Source: JAUVPB01 sp965223695
Lineage (GTDB): Bacteria > Actinomycetota > Thermoleophilia > Gaiellales > Gaiellaceae
Reading direction: 5' to 3'
Assembly: GCA_965223695.1 (NCBI GenBank)
Contig: CBDCXJ010000044.1
Location: 105,936-169,935 of the forward strand
Length of the DNA stretch: 64,000 bases
Within the stretch, counting starts at the first letter, position 1. Every line of letters starts with the position of its first letter. The notes under the pieces are model-generated. The model saw nothing but the letters and a program-made list of their open reading frames with translations, had not been told where the DNA came from and ran no database searches. Shown here piece after piece: positions 8,525 to 15,926 of the stretch. The translations under genes and the position numbers were made by a program.

Positions 8525-10097
8525 TTGAGCAGCGTCGAGACGCCGCCACTCGAGTCAGCCGCGGAGGGCAGGCTCCAGCTGCCGCCCGGCGGCGGCTCAC
8601 GCGAGCGCCTCGCGACCCTATTGCTGGTCGCGGGCGTTGTCGTCTCATCGATCGCTCTCGGCGGCATCGCGGTCTGGAACCCGCTGTTCGCGATCGCCGT
8701 CGTCGCGGCGGCCGCACTCGGGCTCGCGGTCCTCATCCGCCCCGAGCTGGGGACTATGGTCACCCTCTTCCTCGTCTACGCCAGCGTTCCGGCGGTCGCC
8801 GTCAACTCGCAGGACCTCCCGCAGGCGGTCGGCGCGCTCGTGCCCTTCCTACTGGTGATCCCGGCCGCGTACTTCCTCTGGCGCGGGCAGGCCGTGATCT
8901 TCGACCGGAATCTGGGGCTGATCGTGCTGCTCTTCGCCGGCTCTGTCGCGTCGTCGCTGACCGCGGTCGACCAGGACGTCGCTCTGCGCAAGATGCTGAC
9001 GCTCGCGCTCGAGGGCATCATCACCTACTTCCTCATCGTCAACGTCGTCAGGACGAAGAGCTCCCTGCGAATGGCGATCTGGACCTTGCTCGCTGTTGGC
9101 GCCATGCTCTCGAGCCTCTCGGTGCTGCAGGCTGCAACGGGAACGTTCGACCTTCCCTACGGCGGGTTCGCGCTCGTGGGCTCCGACTTCTTCCGTGGCC
9201 TCACGGACACGCCGCGGCTCGCGGGCCCGCTGGGCGACCCCAACTACTACGCGCAGATCCTGGTCGCGCTCGTGCCGATGGCGCTGCTCCGGATGCGTGA
9301 CGAGGCGAGCCCCCTGCTGAAGCTGACGGCGGCGACGACCGTGGGCCTGCTGCTCGCCGCGATCGGGCTCACCTACTCGCGCGGCGCGGCCCTCGCGCTG
9401 GGGGCGATCCTCGTCCTGATGGTCGTCTACCGCTACACCAAGGTGCGCAATGCGCTCCTCGCCGCTGTTGCCGCCGGGCTGCTGATCGCGTCGATTCCCG
9501 ATCTGCGTGACCGCGTCACCTCGATCTCTGACGTCGGTGCGAGCGCAACGAGCGTCGAGGGCGACAACCCCGAGGCCGACGAGTCGGTCAGGGCGCGCTG
9601 GACCGAGACGCGCGCCGCCGCGCTCGCCTTCGCCGACCAGCCGATTCTGGGCGTCGGCCCCGAGAACTTCCCGCTCGTCTACCAGGAGTACGCGGCCCGG
9701 ATCGGCGTCGGGATCCATACGCGCGTCCGCTCGGGTGAAGCTCGCGGCGAGATCCCCGAGCGCGAGGCGCACAACCTCTTTGTCGGGATCGCCGCCGACC
9801 TGGGTCTGGTCGGGCTTATCGCGTTCCTCGCGATTCTCTGGACGGCGATGTCCGGTCTCTCGCGGATTCGCCGGCGCGCCGCGGCGATCGATCCCGAGAT
9901 AGCGAACTACGCGACGAGCTTCTTCCTCGCTCTCGTTGCCTACAGTTGTCGCCGGGCTATTCCTGTCGCTGGCCTTCGAGCGTTACCTGTGGCTGTTGCT
10001 CGCCCTCTCGACCGCGACCGTCCTGATCGGTCGGCGCGTGCTGCGGAGCGCTCAGGACAGGGCCGCGCGCAGGAACGCCGCGACCCTGTCGAGCTGA
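8525..10097 (+). CDS. O-antigen ligase / Wzy-like membrane protein, frameshifted near the 3' end
   Basis: A polytopic protein of about 520 residues with the Wzy_C signature: many TM helices, GDPNYYAQILVAL, TYSRGAALALG, a large loop, then REAHNLFVGIAADLGLVG, with the conserved His. Such proteins polymerise or ligate undecaprenyl-linked sugar chains outside the membrane. TTG 8525 is chosen because GGGAGG lies about 9 nt upstream; the frame is open to 8453. After LALVAYS (near 9947) the frame breaks: the natural continuation VAGLFLSLAFERYLWLLL, a last TM helix, is read one base later and ends at 10097. Removing one T of the TT at 9946-9947 would restore it. Unshifted, the frame runs on to 10411 as nonsense across the opposite gene. 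Mutation or sequence error cannot be told apart. Confidence 0.75.
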
Positions 10098-11293
10098 GCC
10101 TCGAGCGTCTCGCTTCCTGCCCGCGCGAGTCCCTCGCCGATCAGGGCCGAGCGCAGATCTGCGTCGAGGCGGAGGCGCTCGAGCGCGTCGACGGCCGCCT
10201 GGGCGTCGTCGGGGGGAATGAGCAGCCCGTTGCTCTCATGCTCGATCGCGCCCGCGACCCCGCCGACCGCGGTCGCCACGATCGGTGCTCCGGCGGCCTG
10301 CGCCTCGGCCAGCACTTGCGGCAGCCCCTCGGTGCGCGACACGTGCAAGAACGCGTGCGCGCGCCGGTACTCGTCCCAGAGCTTCGGGCCGTTCGCGACG
10401 TAACCGGCTAGGTCGACCACGTCCCCGAGCTCGAGCGCAGCCACTCGCTCGCCCAGTGCGCCGTGGAGCGGGCCATCGCCGATCACCCTCAGCCTCCAGC
10501 CGGGGAACCGCTCGCGAAGCCGAGCTGCGATCTCGGCGAGCAGAAGTGGGTTCTTCTCGGCGTCCAGGCGACCGACGCTCAGGACACGCAGCTCACCGTC
10601 CCAGCGCTTGTCGCGTGCGCCGTCCAGATCGGCGAGATCCCCGGAGGAGATCAGCGAGAAACCCGTCTCGAGAACCGGCGCGCCGCGCCCGTAGGCAGCT
10701 GCGAGCTCGTGACCGAGAGCGACGGTCGGGCAGTGCCGAGCCAAGCGGCGAAAGGCCTGCTCGAGCCCGCGCGCGACCGGGACCGCCCACGCCCAGAGCC
10801 GGCTTGGCAGCCGGTGGCGGATGTAGCTCGGGTAGTCCTGCCGCACGCCGAGCACGACCGGCGTTCCGTGGCGGCGGGCGGCGCGCGCGAGGCCAACAGC
10901 GACTGGGTGAGGCCCAAATACCCAGACCAGATCGAGTGAATCCAACTCGGCCAGAAACGAGTGTCGGGCGCTGCGGTATGCCCGCAGCTGGCCACCGATC
11001 GACGTAATCCGTGGGTAGTGGGGTAGCTCGACGAAGCGCACGCCTTCGCGCGGAAGCCGATAGTGGCTGCGGTCGGGCTCGGGCTTCACCCTGCCGAAGA
11101 GGACGACCTCGTCGACACGCGGCGGGAGGGCTGTTACGAAGCGGATGAAGGCCTGGTGGGTCGAGAGGCCATCTGGATCGCGGCGATAGAGCAGATCGGA
11201 GAACACGCCGACTCGGCTGCGCGGAGACGAGCTCGCGATAGCGGTTTGGTCGCTGTCGCCGGGGCCTGGTGCGCGCGCTGTCTTGTCGCTCAC
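10052..11293 (-). CDS. GT4-type glycosyltransferase
   Basis: A 413-residue GT-B glycosyltransferase. The N-terminal half has VGVFSDLLYRRDPDGLSTHQAF; the C-terminal donor domain shows LSVGRLDAEKNPLLL, VIGDGPL, the family motif FLHVSRTEGLPQVLAEAQAAG (E-x7-E) and GVAGAIEHESNGLL. GTG 11293 overlaps the TGA of the deacetylase gene upstream (GTGA), so the two are translationally coupled. The frame is open further upstream but there it is only a shadow of the deacetylase. Its 3' end overlaps the repaired end of the ligase-like gene by 46 bases. It presumably adds a sugar during exopolysaccharide assembly on the cytoplasmic face. Confidence 0.86.
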   Translation of the reverse strand: MSDKTARAPGPGDSDQTAIASSSPRSRVGVFSDLLYRRDPDGLSTHQAFIRFVTALPPRVDEVVLFGRVKPEPDRSHYRLPREGVRFVELPHYPRITSIGGQLRAYRSARHSFLAELDSLDLVWVFGPHPVAVGLARAARRHGTPVVLGVRQDYPSYIRHRLPSRLWAWAVPVARGLEQAFRRLARHCPTVALGHELAAAYGRGAPVLETGFSLISSGDLADLDGARDKRWDGELRVLSVGRLDAEKNPLLLAEIAARLRERFPGWRLRVIGDGPLHGALGERVAALELGDVVDLAGYVANGPKLWDEYRRAHAFLHVSRTEGLPQVLAEAQAAGAPIVATAVGGVAGAIEHESNGLLIPPDDAQAAVDALERLRLDADLRSALIGEGLARAGSETLEAQLDRVAAFLRAALS

Positions 11294-12285
11294 GGGCCGA
11301 CCGGCAGCAGCTGCGCGCGCAGTAGCGGCAGCGTCGCGCGCACGCCCACGTTGATCCGATTGAGCCGCAGGGGGTTGTCCTGCGCCAGGCTGTTGCGTCC
11401 TCGGCGGGTCGTGAAGGCGACCTCGAACGGCGAGGCCTCGAGCCCTTCGAGCAGCTCCTCGGTATGCGAGCCTCCGGGGTAGGCGAGCGCGGGCGGGGCC
11501 TCGCCGAGCCGTTCGACGAGGTCGGCGTGCGAGCCCTCGGCCTCGCGAAGCGCTTCCTCGAGCGGGAGCTTCGCGAGGAGCGGGTGGGTCTGTGTGTGAG
11601 CGGCGAGCGTGACGCCGGCGCTCTGGAGCTCGACGAGCTCTGCCCAGGAGAGGACTGCCGGGCCGGGTGGCGGCGCCTCGAGCGAGCGACAGAGGGCGTC
11701 GACCTCGGCGAGCGCCTGGCGATGGTCGATCTCCTCGAGCGCTCGCCCGATCGATCGGCGCGCGTGAGCGCGCTCCGAGTCGGTGCCAAGCGAGAAGGTG
11801 CCCACTCCCGTTGTCACGCTCTGGTGCGCCCCGGCCCTGAACAACGCGGCATGGAGGCGGTCCCACCAGAAGTGGCGGTCCGGCTGGTCGGGATAGGCCG
11901 TTGGAACGAACAGCGTCACCGGCAGCTCGTAGCGCGCCAGGCTTGGCCAGGCGTGCGTTGCGAAGTCGGTGTAGGCGTCGTCGAAGGTGATCAGAATCGC
12001 GCCCGGCACCAGCTCTCGTTCTCCGCGGACGGCATCCACGACGTCGTCGAGCGACACGACCCGGCTGGTCGACGCCAGGTACGAAACCTGCTCGACGAAG
12101 GCGGACGGCGTTGCACTCAGGAGCGCCGGATGGAGGTCGGCTCGCTCGTCACGGTCGGCGACGCGGTGGTACATGAGGATGTGGAGTGAGCTCCTTCGAG
12201 GGCGAAGAACACGCTCGAGCAGCGAGACGGCCGCTCGCGTTGGAGCGCTGGCGCCGAGTCGTCTGGCGACACCTCGTACGCTCAT
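11290..12285 (-). CDS. Polysaccharide deacetylase (NodB fold)
   Basis: A 331-residue protein with the NodB catalytic motifs: LMYHRVADRD, TFDDAYTDF (catalytic and metal-binding Asp pair), the metal His pair in AAHTQTHPLL, and LAYPGGSHTEE. An insertion between the first and second motifs contains PDQPDRHFWWDRLHAALF, typical of exopolysaccharide-cluster deacetylases. No clear signal peptide is visible. ATG 12285 is taken as start because the open frame upstream runs through palindromic non-coding DNA. It probably trims N- or O-acetyl groups on the cluster's polysaccharide. It is followed by the overlapping GT4 gene. Confidence 0.83.
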   Translation of the reverse strand: MSVRGVARRLGASAPTRAAVSLLERVLRPRRSSLHILMYHRVADRDERADLHPALLSATPSAFVEQVSYLASTSRVVSLDDVVDAVRGERELVPGAILITFDDAYTDFATHAWPSLARYELPVTLFVPTAYPDQPDRHFWWDRLHAALFRAGAHQSVTTGVGTFSLGTDSERAHARRSIGRALEEIDHRQALAEVDALCRSLEAPPPGPAVLSWAELVELQSAGVTLAAHTQTHPLLAKLPLEEALREAEGSHADLVERLGEAPPALAYPGGSHTEELLEGLEASPFEVAFTTRRGRNSLAQDNPLRLNRINVGVRATLPLLRAQLLPVGP

Positions 12286-12325
12286 CTGCGAGCCCCGATG
12301 GACCGTTTGCTCACTCCCGACATGA

Positions 12326-12432
12326 TGGCAACTCCTTCGGAGTTGCCACGGGAACGCCGCGGCGTTCCCGTGGCCTTGGCGGCGAATTGTGCGGAGTTGC
12401 TTGTGGGAACGCGGCAACGCCTGCGCGTTTCC
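12326..12432. repeat. Cluster of perfect hairpins/palindromes
   Basis: Two perfect inverted repeats are nested end to end: TGGCAACTCC (12326-12335), loop TTC, GGAGTTGCCA (12339-12348); then a 26-bp palindrome with arms CACGGGAACGCCG (12347-12359) and CGGCGTTCCCGTG (12360-12372). A degraded version follows, with GGGAACGCG at 12405-12413 and CGCGTTTCC at 12424-12432. They lie between the end of the sugar transferase gene and the start of the deacetylase gene. They may act as transcription attenuators or as a REP-like dispersed repeat; no other copy was noticed in the window. Confidence 0.7.
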
Positions 12433-12457
12433 GTGGCGGCGACGTCGCGTGGCTGCG

Positions 12458-13075
12458 TCAGGCGCCGGTGCGGCGGAAGACCGACGCTACGGTCAGTGCG
12501 AGAATCCGAAAGTCGAGCGCGAGCGACTGGGCCTCGATGTAAGCGATGTCGAGGCGCAAGCGCTCGTCGAAGGACATCTCGTGGCGGCCCGTTACTTGCC
12601 AGAGACCGGTGATGCCGGGAACGACCTCGAGTCGACGCGTGTGCCAGAGGTCGTACGTGCTCGCGGCAAACGATGTCGGCCGTGGGCCGACGAGCGTCAT
12701 GTCGCCCGTCAGCACGTTCAGGAGCTGAGGGAGCTCGTCGAGGCTCGTCTTGCGCAGGAAGCGCCCCACGCGGGTAACGCGCGGATCATCGACGACCTTG
12801 AAGTCGGGCGCGGTCAGCAGGTTGAGATGCGCCAGCTCGGCCTTGAGCTCCTCGGCGTTCTTGACCATCGTGCGGAACTTCCACATGCCAAAGCGGCTGC
12901 CGTGTAATCCGGTGCGCTGCTGGCGGAACAGCGCCGCTCCTGGCGTGTCGATGCGTATCGCGAGGGCGATCAGGCCCATAAGCGGGAGCACCACAGGAAG
13001 GGCGACGATGCTCAGCAGCAGGTCGACCGATCGCTTGAGCAGGCGATACGGCTGCTTCGATGCTCGGGGCGCCAT
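12458..13075 (-). CDS. Exopolysaccharide priming sugar transferase (undecaprenyl-phosphate sugar phosphotransferase)
   Basis: A 205-residue bacterial sugar transferase of the small, single-TM form. One hydrophobic hairpin (residues about 14-37) follows YRLLKRSVD; then come FRQQRTGLHGSRFGMWKFRTM, the RVTRVGRFLRKTSLDELPQLLNVL catalytic region, MTLVGPRP, and VVPGITGLWQVTGR. It transfers a sugar-1-phosphate from a nucleotide sugar to undecaprenyl phosphate, the first step of the cluster's polymer. ATG 13075 is chosen because the family starts there; the upstream open frame is antisense noise. It lies 5 bases after the GNAT/GGDEF chimera and is probably co-transcribed with it. Confidence 0.88.
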   Translation of the reverse strand: MAPRASKQPYRLLKRSVDLLLSIVALPVVLPLMGLIALAIRIDTPGAALFRQQRTGLHGSRFGMWKFRTMVKNAEELKAELAHLNLLTAPDFKVVDDPRVTRVGRFLRKTSLDELPQLLNVLTGDMTLVGPRPTSFAASTYDLWHTRRLEVVPGITGLWQVTGRHEMSFDERLRLDIAYIEAQSLALDFRILALTVASVFRRTGA

Positions 13076-13080
13076 CGTGT

Positions 13081-14157
13081 CTAGCGCGCTGTGTCTTGTG
13101 CGTCGGTCACGAGTTGCTTGTCGCTCGCCCGCTCGCCGTTGCCGCCCGGATCGCCGTTGGTGCTCGCGTTTCCGTTGCCGGTCGGCGGTGCGGGAGCGAT
13201 CTCGGTCCACTCGATCGCGCCGCCGCGATGGCGGGTGCGCCGGCGCAGCAACCGTCGAAGGTCGAGGCGGCGTCGGCCGTGGTCGCTGCCGTTGCCGTTC
13301 GACGAGGCGTGAACCTCGCCAAGCATGTCGGCGTCGCCGAGCACGAGCTCGATCAGCAGTCCGCCGGTAAGGCCGTCTTCGGGGAAGCAGGCAATCGTGG
13401 TCGAGAGCTCGACGCCCACCGCTGCCGCGAGGCGTCTGACGAAGCCCGTCGCATGGTTGCGATCGCATTCGGGTAGCAGGTAGACGAAATCTCCGTCGGA
13501 TACCCAGACGCGGTCGAGCACACGCAAGCATGAGCTGAGCTGCTTGCGTACGAGCTCGCTTGTTGGACCGTGCCCGTTCTGCGCATGCATATGGTTGGTG
13601 CGCGAGCGGACGTACTTTCGCAGCTTCCGCCCTCGCGCGGCCCAGAAGCTGCTCCACTCGATGCCGCCGAGGTCGACGTAGGGCATCGGCGTGGCCGGGC
13701 CCGTGACCGTCGCGAGCGGCCCGGCCGCCTCGCACAGCGACGTGTGCCAGCTCGAGCCGATCTCGGTTCCGTGAAAGACGGCCGTCAACCATTCATCGGA
13801 TCGCTCACGCAGTAGCGCGCTCACGCTGCGCGAGAACGCAGCCTCGTCCTCCTCGCGACACGCCGGCTGAAAGTGGTCGCCGAGGTCGGCACCTGCAAAG
13901 CGCAATACCCGTGAGCGGCGGGTGCGAACGAGCGGAAGAACACCCTGGCACTCGCCGTCGGTGCTACCCGACACGATCACGAATGGCTCGGCCTCGTCGC
14001 TGTAGTGGTCGAACCAGGCGCGGTACCACTCTGGTGTCACGAACGGGTTGCCGCGCTCTTCGGCGAGCTCGCGCCAGGCATCGTCCCAGGCTTCGAGCTC
14101 CTCGAGCCGGGTGATGAGCTGGACCGCGTTGGGAGCCCGTGTCTGAAGCGCACGCAC
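13081..14157 (-). CDS. Chimeric protein: CelD/BioF2-like GNAT N-terminal part joined to a degenerate GGDEF C-terminal half
   Basis: 358 residues in three parts. Residues 1 to about 185 resemble the first half of CelD/BioF2-like (Acetyltransf_6) proteins of polysaccharide clusters, ending at SFWAARGRKLRKYVRSR. From about residue 195 the sequence instead follows the second half of a GGDEF domain: DRVWVSDGDFVYLLPECD (SDGDF where GGDEF is expected), then LSTTIACFPEDGLTGGLL. The normal second GNAT lobe and first GGDEF half both seem absent. A basic, Asn/Gly-rich tail of about 80 residues follows. It probably cannot make c-di-GMP. A CACAAT hexamer sits 8 nt before the GTG start. Domain calls are from recognisable motifs only. 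Confidence 0.6.
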   Translation of the reverse strand: MRALQTRAPNAVQLITRLEELEAWDDAWRELAEERGNPFVTPEWYRAWFDHYSDEAEPFVIVSGSTDGECQGVLPLVRTRRSRVLRFAGADLGDHFQPACREEDEAAFSRSVSALLRERSDEWLTAVFHGTEIGSSWHTSLCEAAGPLATVTGPATPMPYVDLGGIEWSSFWAARGRKLRKYVRSRTNHMHAQNGHGPTSELVRKQLSSCLRVLDRVWVSDGDFVYLLPECDRNHATGFVRRLAAAVGVELSTTIACFPEDGLTGGLLIELVLGDADMLGEVHASSNGNGSDHGRRRLDLRRLLRRRTRHRGGAIEWTEIAPAPPTGNGNASTNGDPGGNGERASDKQLVTDAQDTAR

Positions 14158-14255
14158 TGCTTTGGATTGTGTAGGGCTAGGCCGACGGAGTCGAGGCGAA
14201 GCTCACGACCGCGCCCGGCCCGGATGCGCCTCAGCCCTCCGGCCGGCCGCGATGC

Positions 14256-14310
14256 TAGCCTCCAAGAGCCTTTAACTCGGTCCAGAGAGGCCGGAAAGGA
14301 GTCGTACGTG
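14256..14310 (+). promoter_or_regulatory. pyr operon leader: TAGCCT -10, PyrR-binding hairpin and sequestered Shine-Dalgarno
   Basis: TAGCCT at 14256-14261 is a good -10, placing the transcript start near 14268. The RNA would start with CCUUU (14269-14273), which pairs with AAAGG (14295-14299). Inside is GGUCCAGAGAGGCC (14279-14292), which folds as G-C, G-C, a bulged U, C-G, C-G and loop AGAGA. This matches the known PyrR-binding loop (ARUCCNGNGAGGYU) at all but its first and last base. The lower stem covers AAAGGAG, the Shine-Dalgarno of pyrR 7 nt before its GTG. PyrR plus UMP would therefore block translation, as described for mycobacteria. Confidence 0.78.
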
Positions 14311-14889
14311 GCTGCCCAAGACCTGCTCGGTAAGACCCTGCTCGACCGTGAGGCGCTCGGCCGAACGATCGCTCGCATCGCTCACGAGATAGCCGAGCGA
14401 AACAGCGACCTCACCAGTCTCGCCCTCGTCGGAATTCACACGCGAGGCGTGCCGATCGCCCATCGGCTGCGCCGGCTGATTGCGGAGTTCACCGATGTCG
14501 AGCCCGAGCTCGGCACGATCGACATCACCTTCCACCGTGATGACCTGCATGTGCGAGCCAACGGCACTGCCCCTGTCGTGCAGCCGGTCGTCAAGGCAAC
14601 CAGGCTCGACTTCCAGCTCGAGGGCACGACCTGCGTGCTCGTCGACGACGTGATGTACACCGGGCGCACCGCGCGCGCCGCGATCGAGACGCTCTTCTCC
14701 TACGGACGCCCCGCGCGCGTACAGCTCGCCTGCATCGCAGACCGAGGCCATCGCGAGCTACCCATTCGACCCGACTACGTTGGCAAGAACCTGCCGACCT
14801 CACGTGACGAGCGGATCCAGGTGCAGCTCGTCGAAATCGACGAGGTCGACCGCGTGATTCTCGTCAAGGAGGAGGAAGACAGTGCCTGA
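14308..14889 (+). CDS. pyrR: PyrR, pyrimidine regulatory protein / uracil phosphoribosyltransferase
   Basis: A 193-residue type I phosphoribosyltransferase. The PRPP-binding motif is VLVDDVMYTGRTARAAIE; GIHTRGVPIAHRL and DITFHRDDLH match PyrR rather than hypoxanthine or uracil PRTases. PyrR binds pyr mRNA when UMP is high and represses the operon; it often has weak UPRT activity. GTG 14308 is fixed by AAAGGAG seven bases upstream; the upstream open frame has no homology. The leader carries a PyrR-binding hairpin over this Shine-Dalgarno. It overlaps pyrB by 8 bases. First gene of pyrRBCKD. Confidence 0.93.
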   Translation: MAAQDLLGKTLLDREALGRTIARIAHEIAERNSDLTSLALVGIHTRGVPIAHRLRRLIAEFTDVEPELGTIDITFHRDDLHVRANGTAPVVQPVVKATRLDFQLEGTTCVLVDDVMYTGRTARAAIETLFSYGRPARVQLACIADRGHRELPIRPDYVGKNLPTSRDERIQVQLVEIDEVDRVILVKEEEDSA

Positions 14890-15892
14890 GGAGACCACGC
14901 TTCGGCCGGTACTGCGCGACGAGCTGCTGCCGCCGTCTCGCAGTGCTCGGCGCCACCTGATCTCGATCGCCGAGCTCGAGCGCGACGACGTCGAGCGCAT
15001 CCTTGGGCTCGCACGCACCTTCTCGCGTTCGCTCGATCGTGACCTGAAGAAGCTTCCGACCCTGCGCGGGCGGACGATCATCAACCTCTTCTACGAGCCC
15101 TCGACGCGGACGTCGTCGAGCTTCGAGCTGGCCGCCAAGCGGCTCTCTGCGGACGTGATGTCGATCAAGGCCACCGGCTCCTCGACCGAGAAGGGCGAGT
15201 CGCTCAAGGACACGGCGCTAACGCTCGACGCCTACGACCCCGACATCGTCGTCATCCGCCACGCGTCGATCGGCGCGCCGAATGTCGTTGCCCGCTATGT
15301 CGACGCGCACGTCGTCAACGCCGGCGATGGCAAGCACCAGCACCCGACCCAGGCGTTGCTCGACCTGCACACGATTGACGAGGAGTTCGGGGCGACCGAC
15401 GGTCTTCACGTCGCGATCGTCGGCGACGTCCTTCACTCACGCGTCGCACGCTCGAACATCCAGGCGCTCGTGCTCATGGGCGCGCAGGTCACGCTCGTGG
15501 GGCCGCCTGCGCTGATGCCGCGGGGAATCGAGGCGCTCGGCTGCGAGGTCGCTCACGATATTGATGCGATCCAGTTCGCCGACGTCGTCTACGTCCTACG
15601 GATGCAGCGCGAGCGCATGGAGGCGGGCGCCAACTTCGTGCCGTCGCTGCGCGAGTACTCGGCACGGTGGGGAGTCACCCCGGAGCGGCTCTCGAGCGGA
15701 CAGCGCGTCATGCACCCGGGGCCGATGAACCGCGGTGTCGAGATCGCCCCCGAGGTCGCCGACGCGGCCTCGTCGCTCATTCAGCGCCAGGTGCGAAGCG
15801 GGCTCGTCGTGCGGATGGCCGTCCTCTACGACCTGCTGACCGGTGGCCCCGTTGTGGCGGCGACGCCGGCAATCGTCAGCGAGGTGGCCTGA
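14882..15892 (+). CDS. pyrB: Aspartate carbamoyltransferase catalytic subunit
   Basis: A 336-residue ATCase that makes carbamoyl-aspartate from carbamoyl phosphate and aspartate, the first committed pyrimidine step. The carbamoyl-phosphate motif is YEPSTRTSSSFE; KGESLKDT, HPTQALLD and MHPGPMNRGVEI complete the site. The C-terminal tail after residue 310 is slightly longer than usual. GTG 14882 overlaps pyrR by 8 bases and has AAGGAGGAAG just upstream. No pyrI regulatory chain is present. Only aspartate-type motifs are seen, so this is not an ornithine carbamoyltransferase. Confidence 0.94.
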   Translation: MPEETTLRPVLRDELLPPSRSARRHLISIAELERDDVERILGLARTFSRSLDRDLKKLPTLRGRTIINLFYEPSTRTSSSFELAAKRLSADVMSIKATGSSTEKGESLKDTALTLDAYDPDIVVIRHASIGAPNVVARYVDAHVVNAGDGKHQHPTQALLDLHTIDEEFGATDGLHVAIVGDVLHSRVARSNIQALVLMGAQVTLVGPPALMPRGIEALGCEVAHDIDAIQFADVVYVLRMQRERMEAGANFVPSLREYSARWGVTPERLSSGQRVMHPGPMNRGVEIAPEVADAASSLIQRQVRSGLVVRMAVLYDLLTGGPVVAATPAIVSEVA

Positions 15893-15926
15893 TGCATACC
15901 CGGCCCGGGCCAGCGAGGGAGCGCCG

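Noticed and set aside
9941..9955. Programmed frameshift in the O-antigen-ligase-like gene
   Set aside because: No slippery heptamer, internal Shine-Dalgarno or stimulatory hairpin was found; one extra base explains it.
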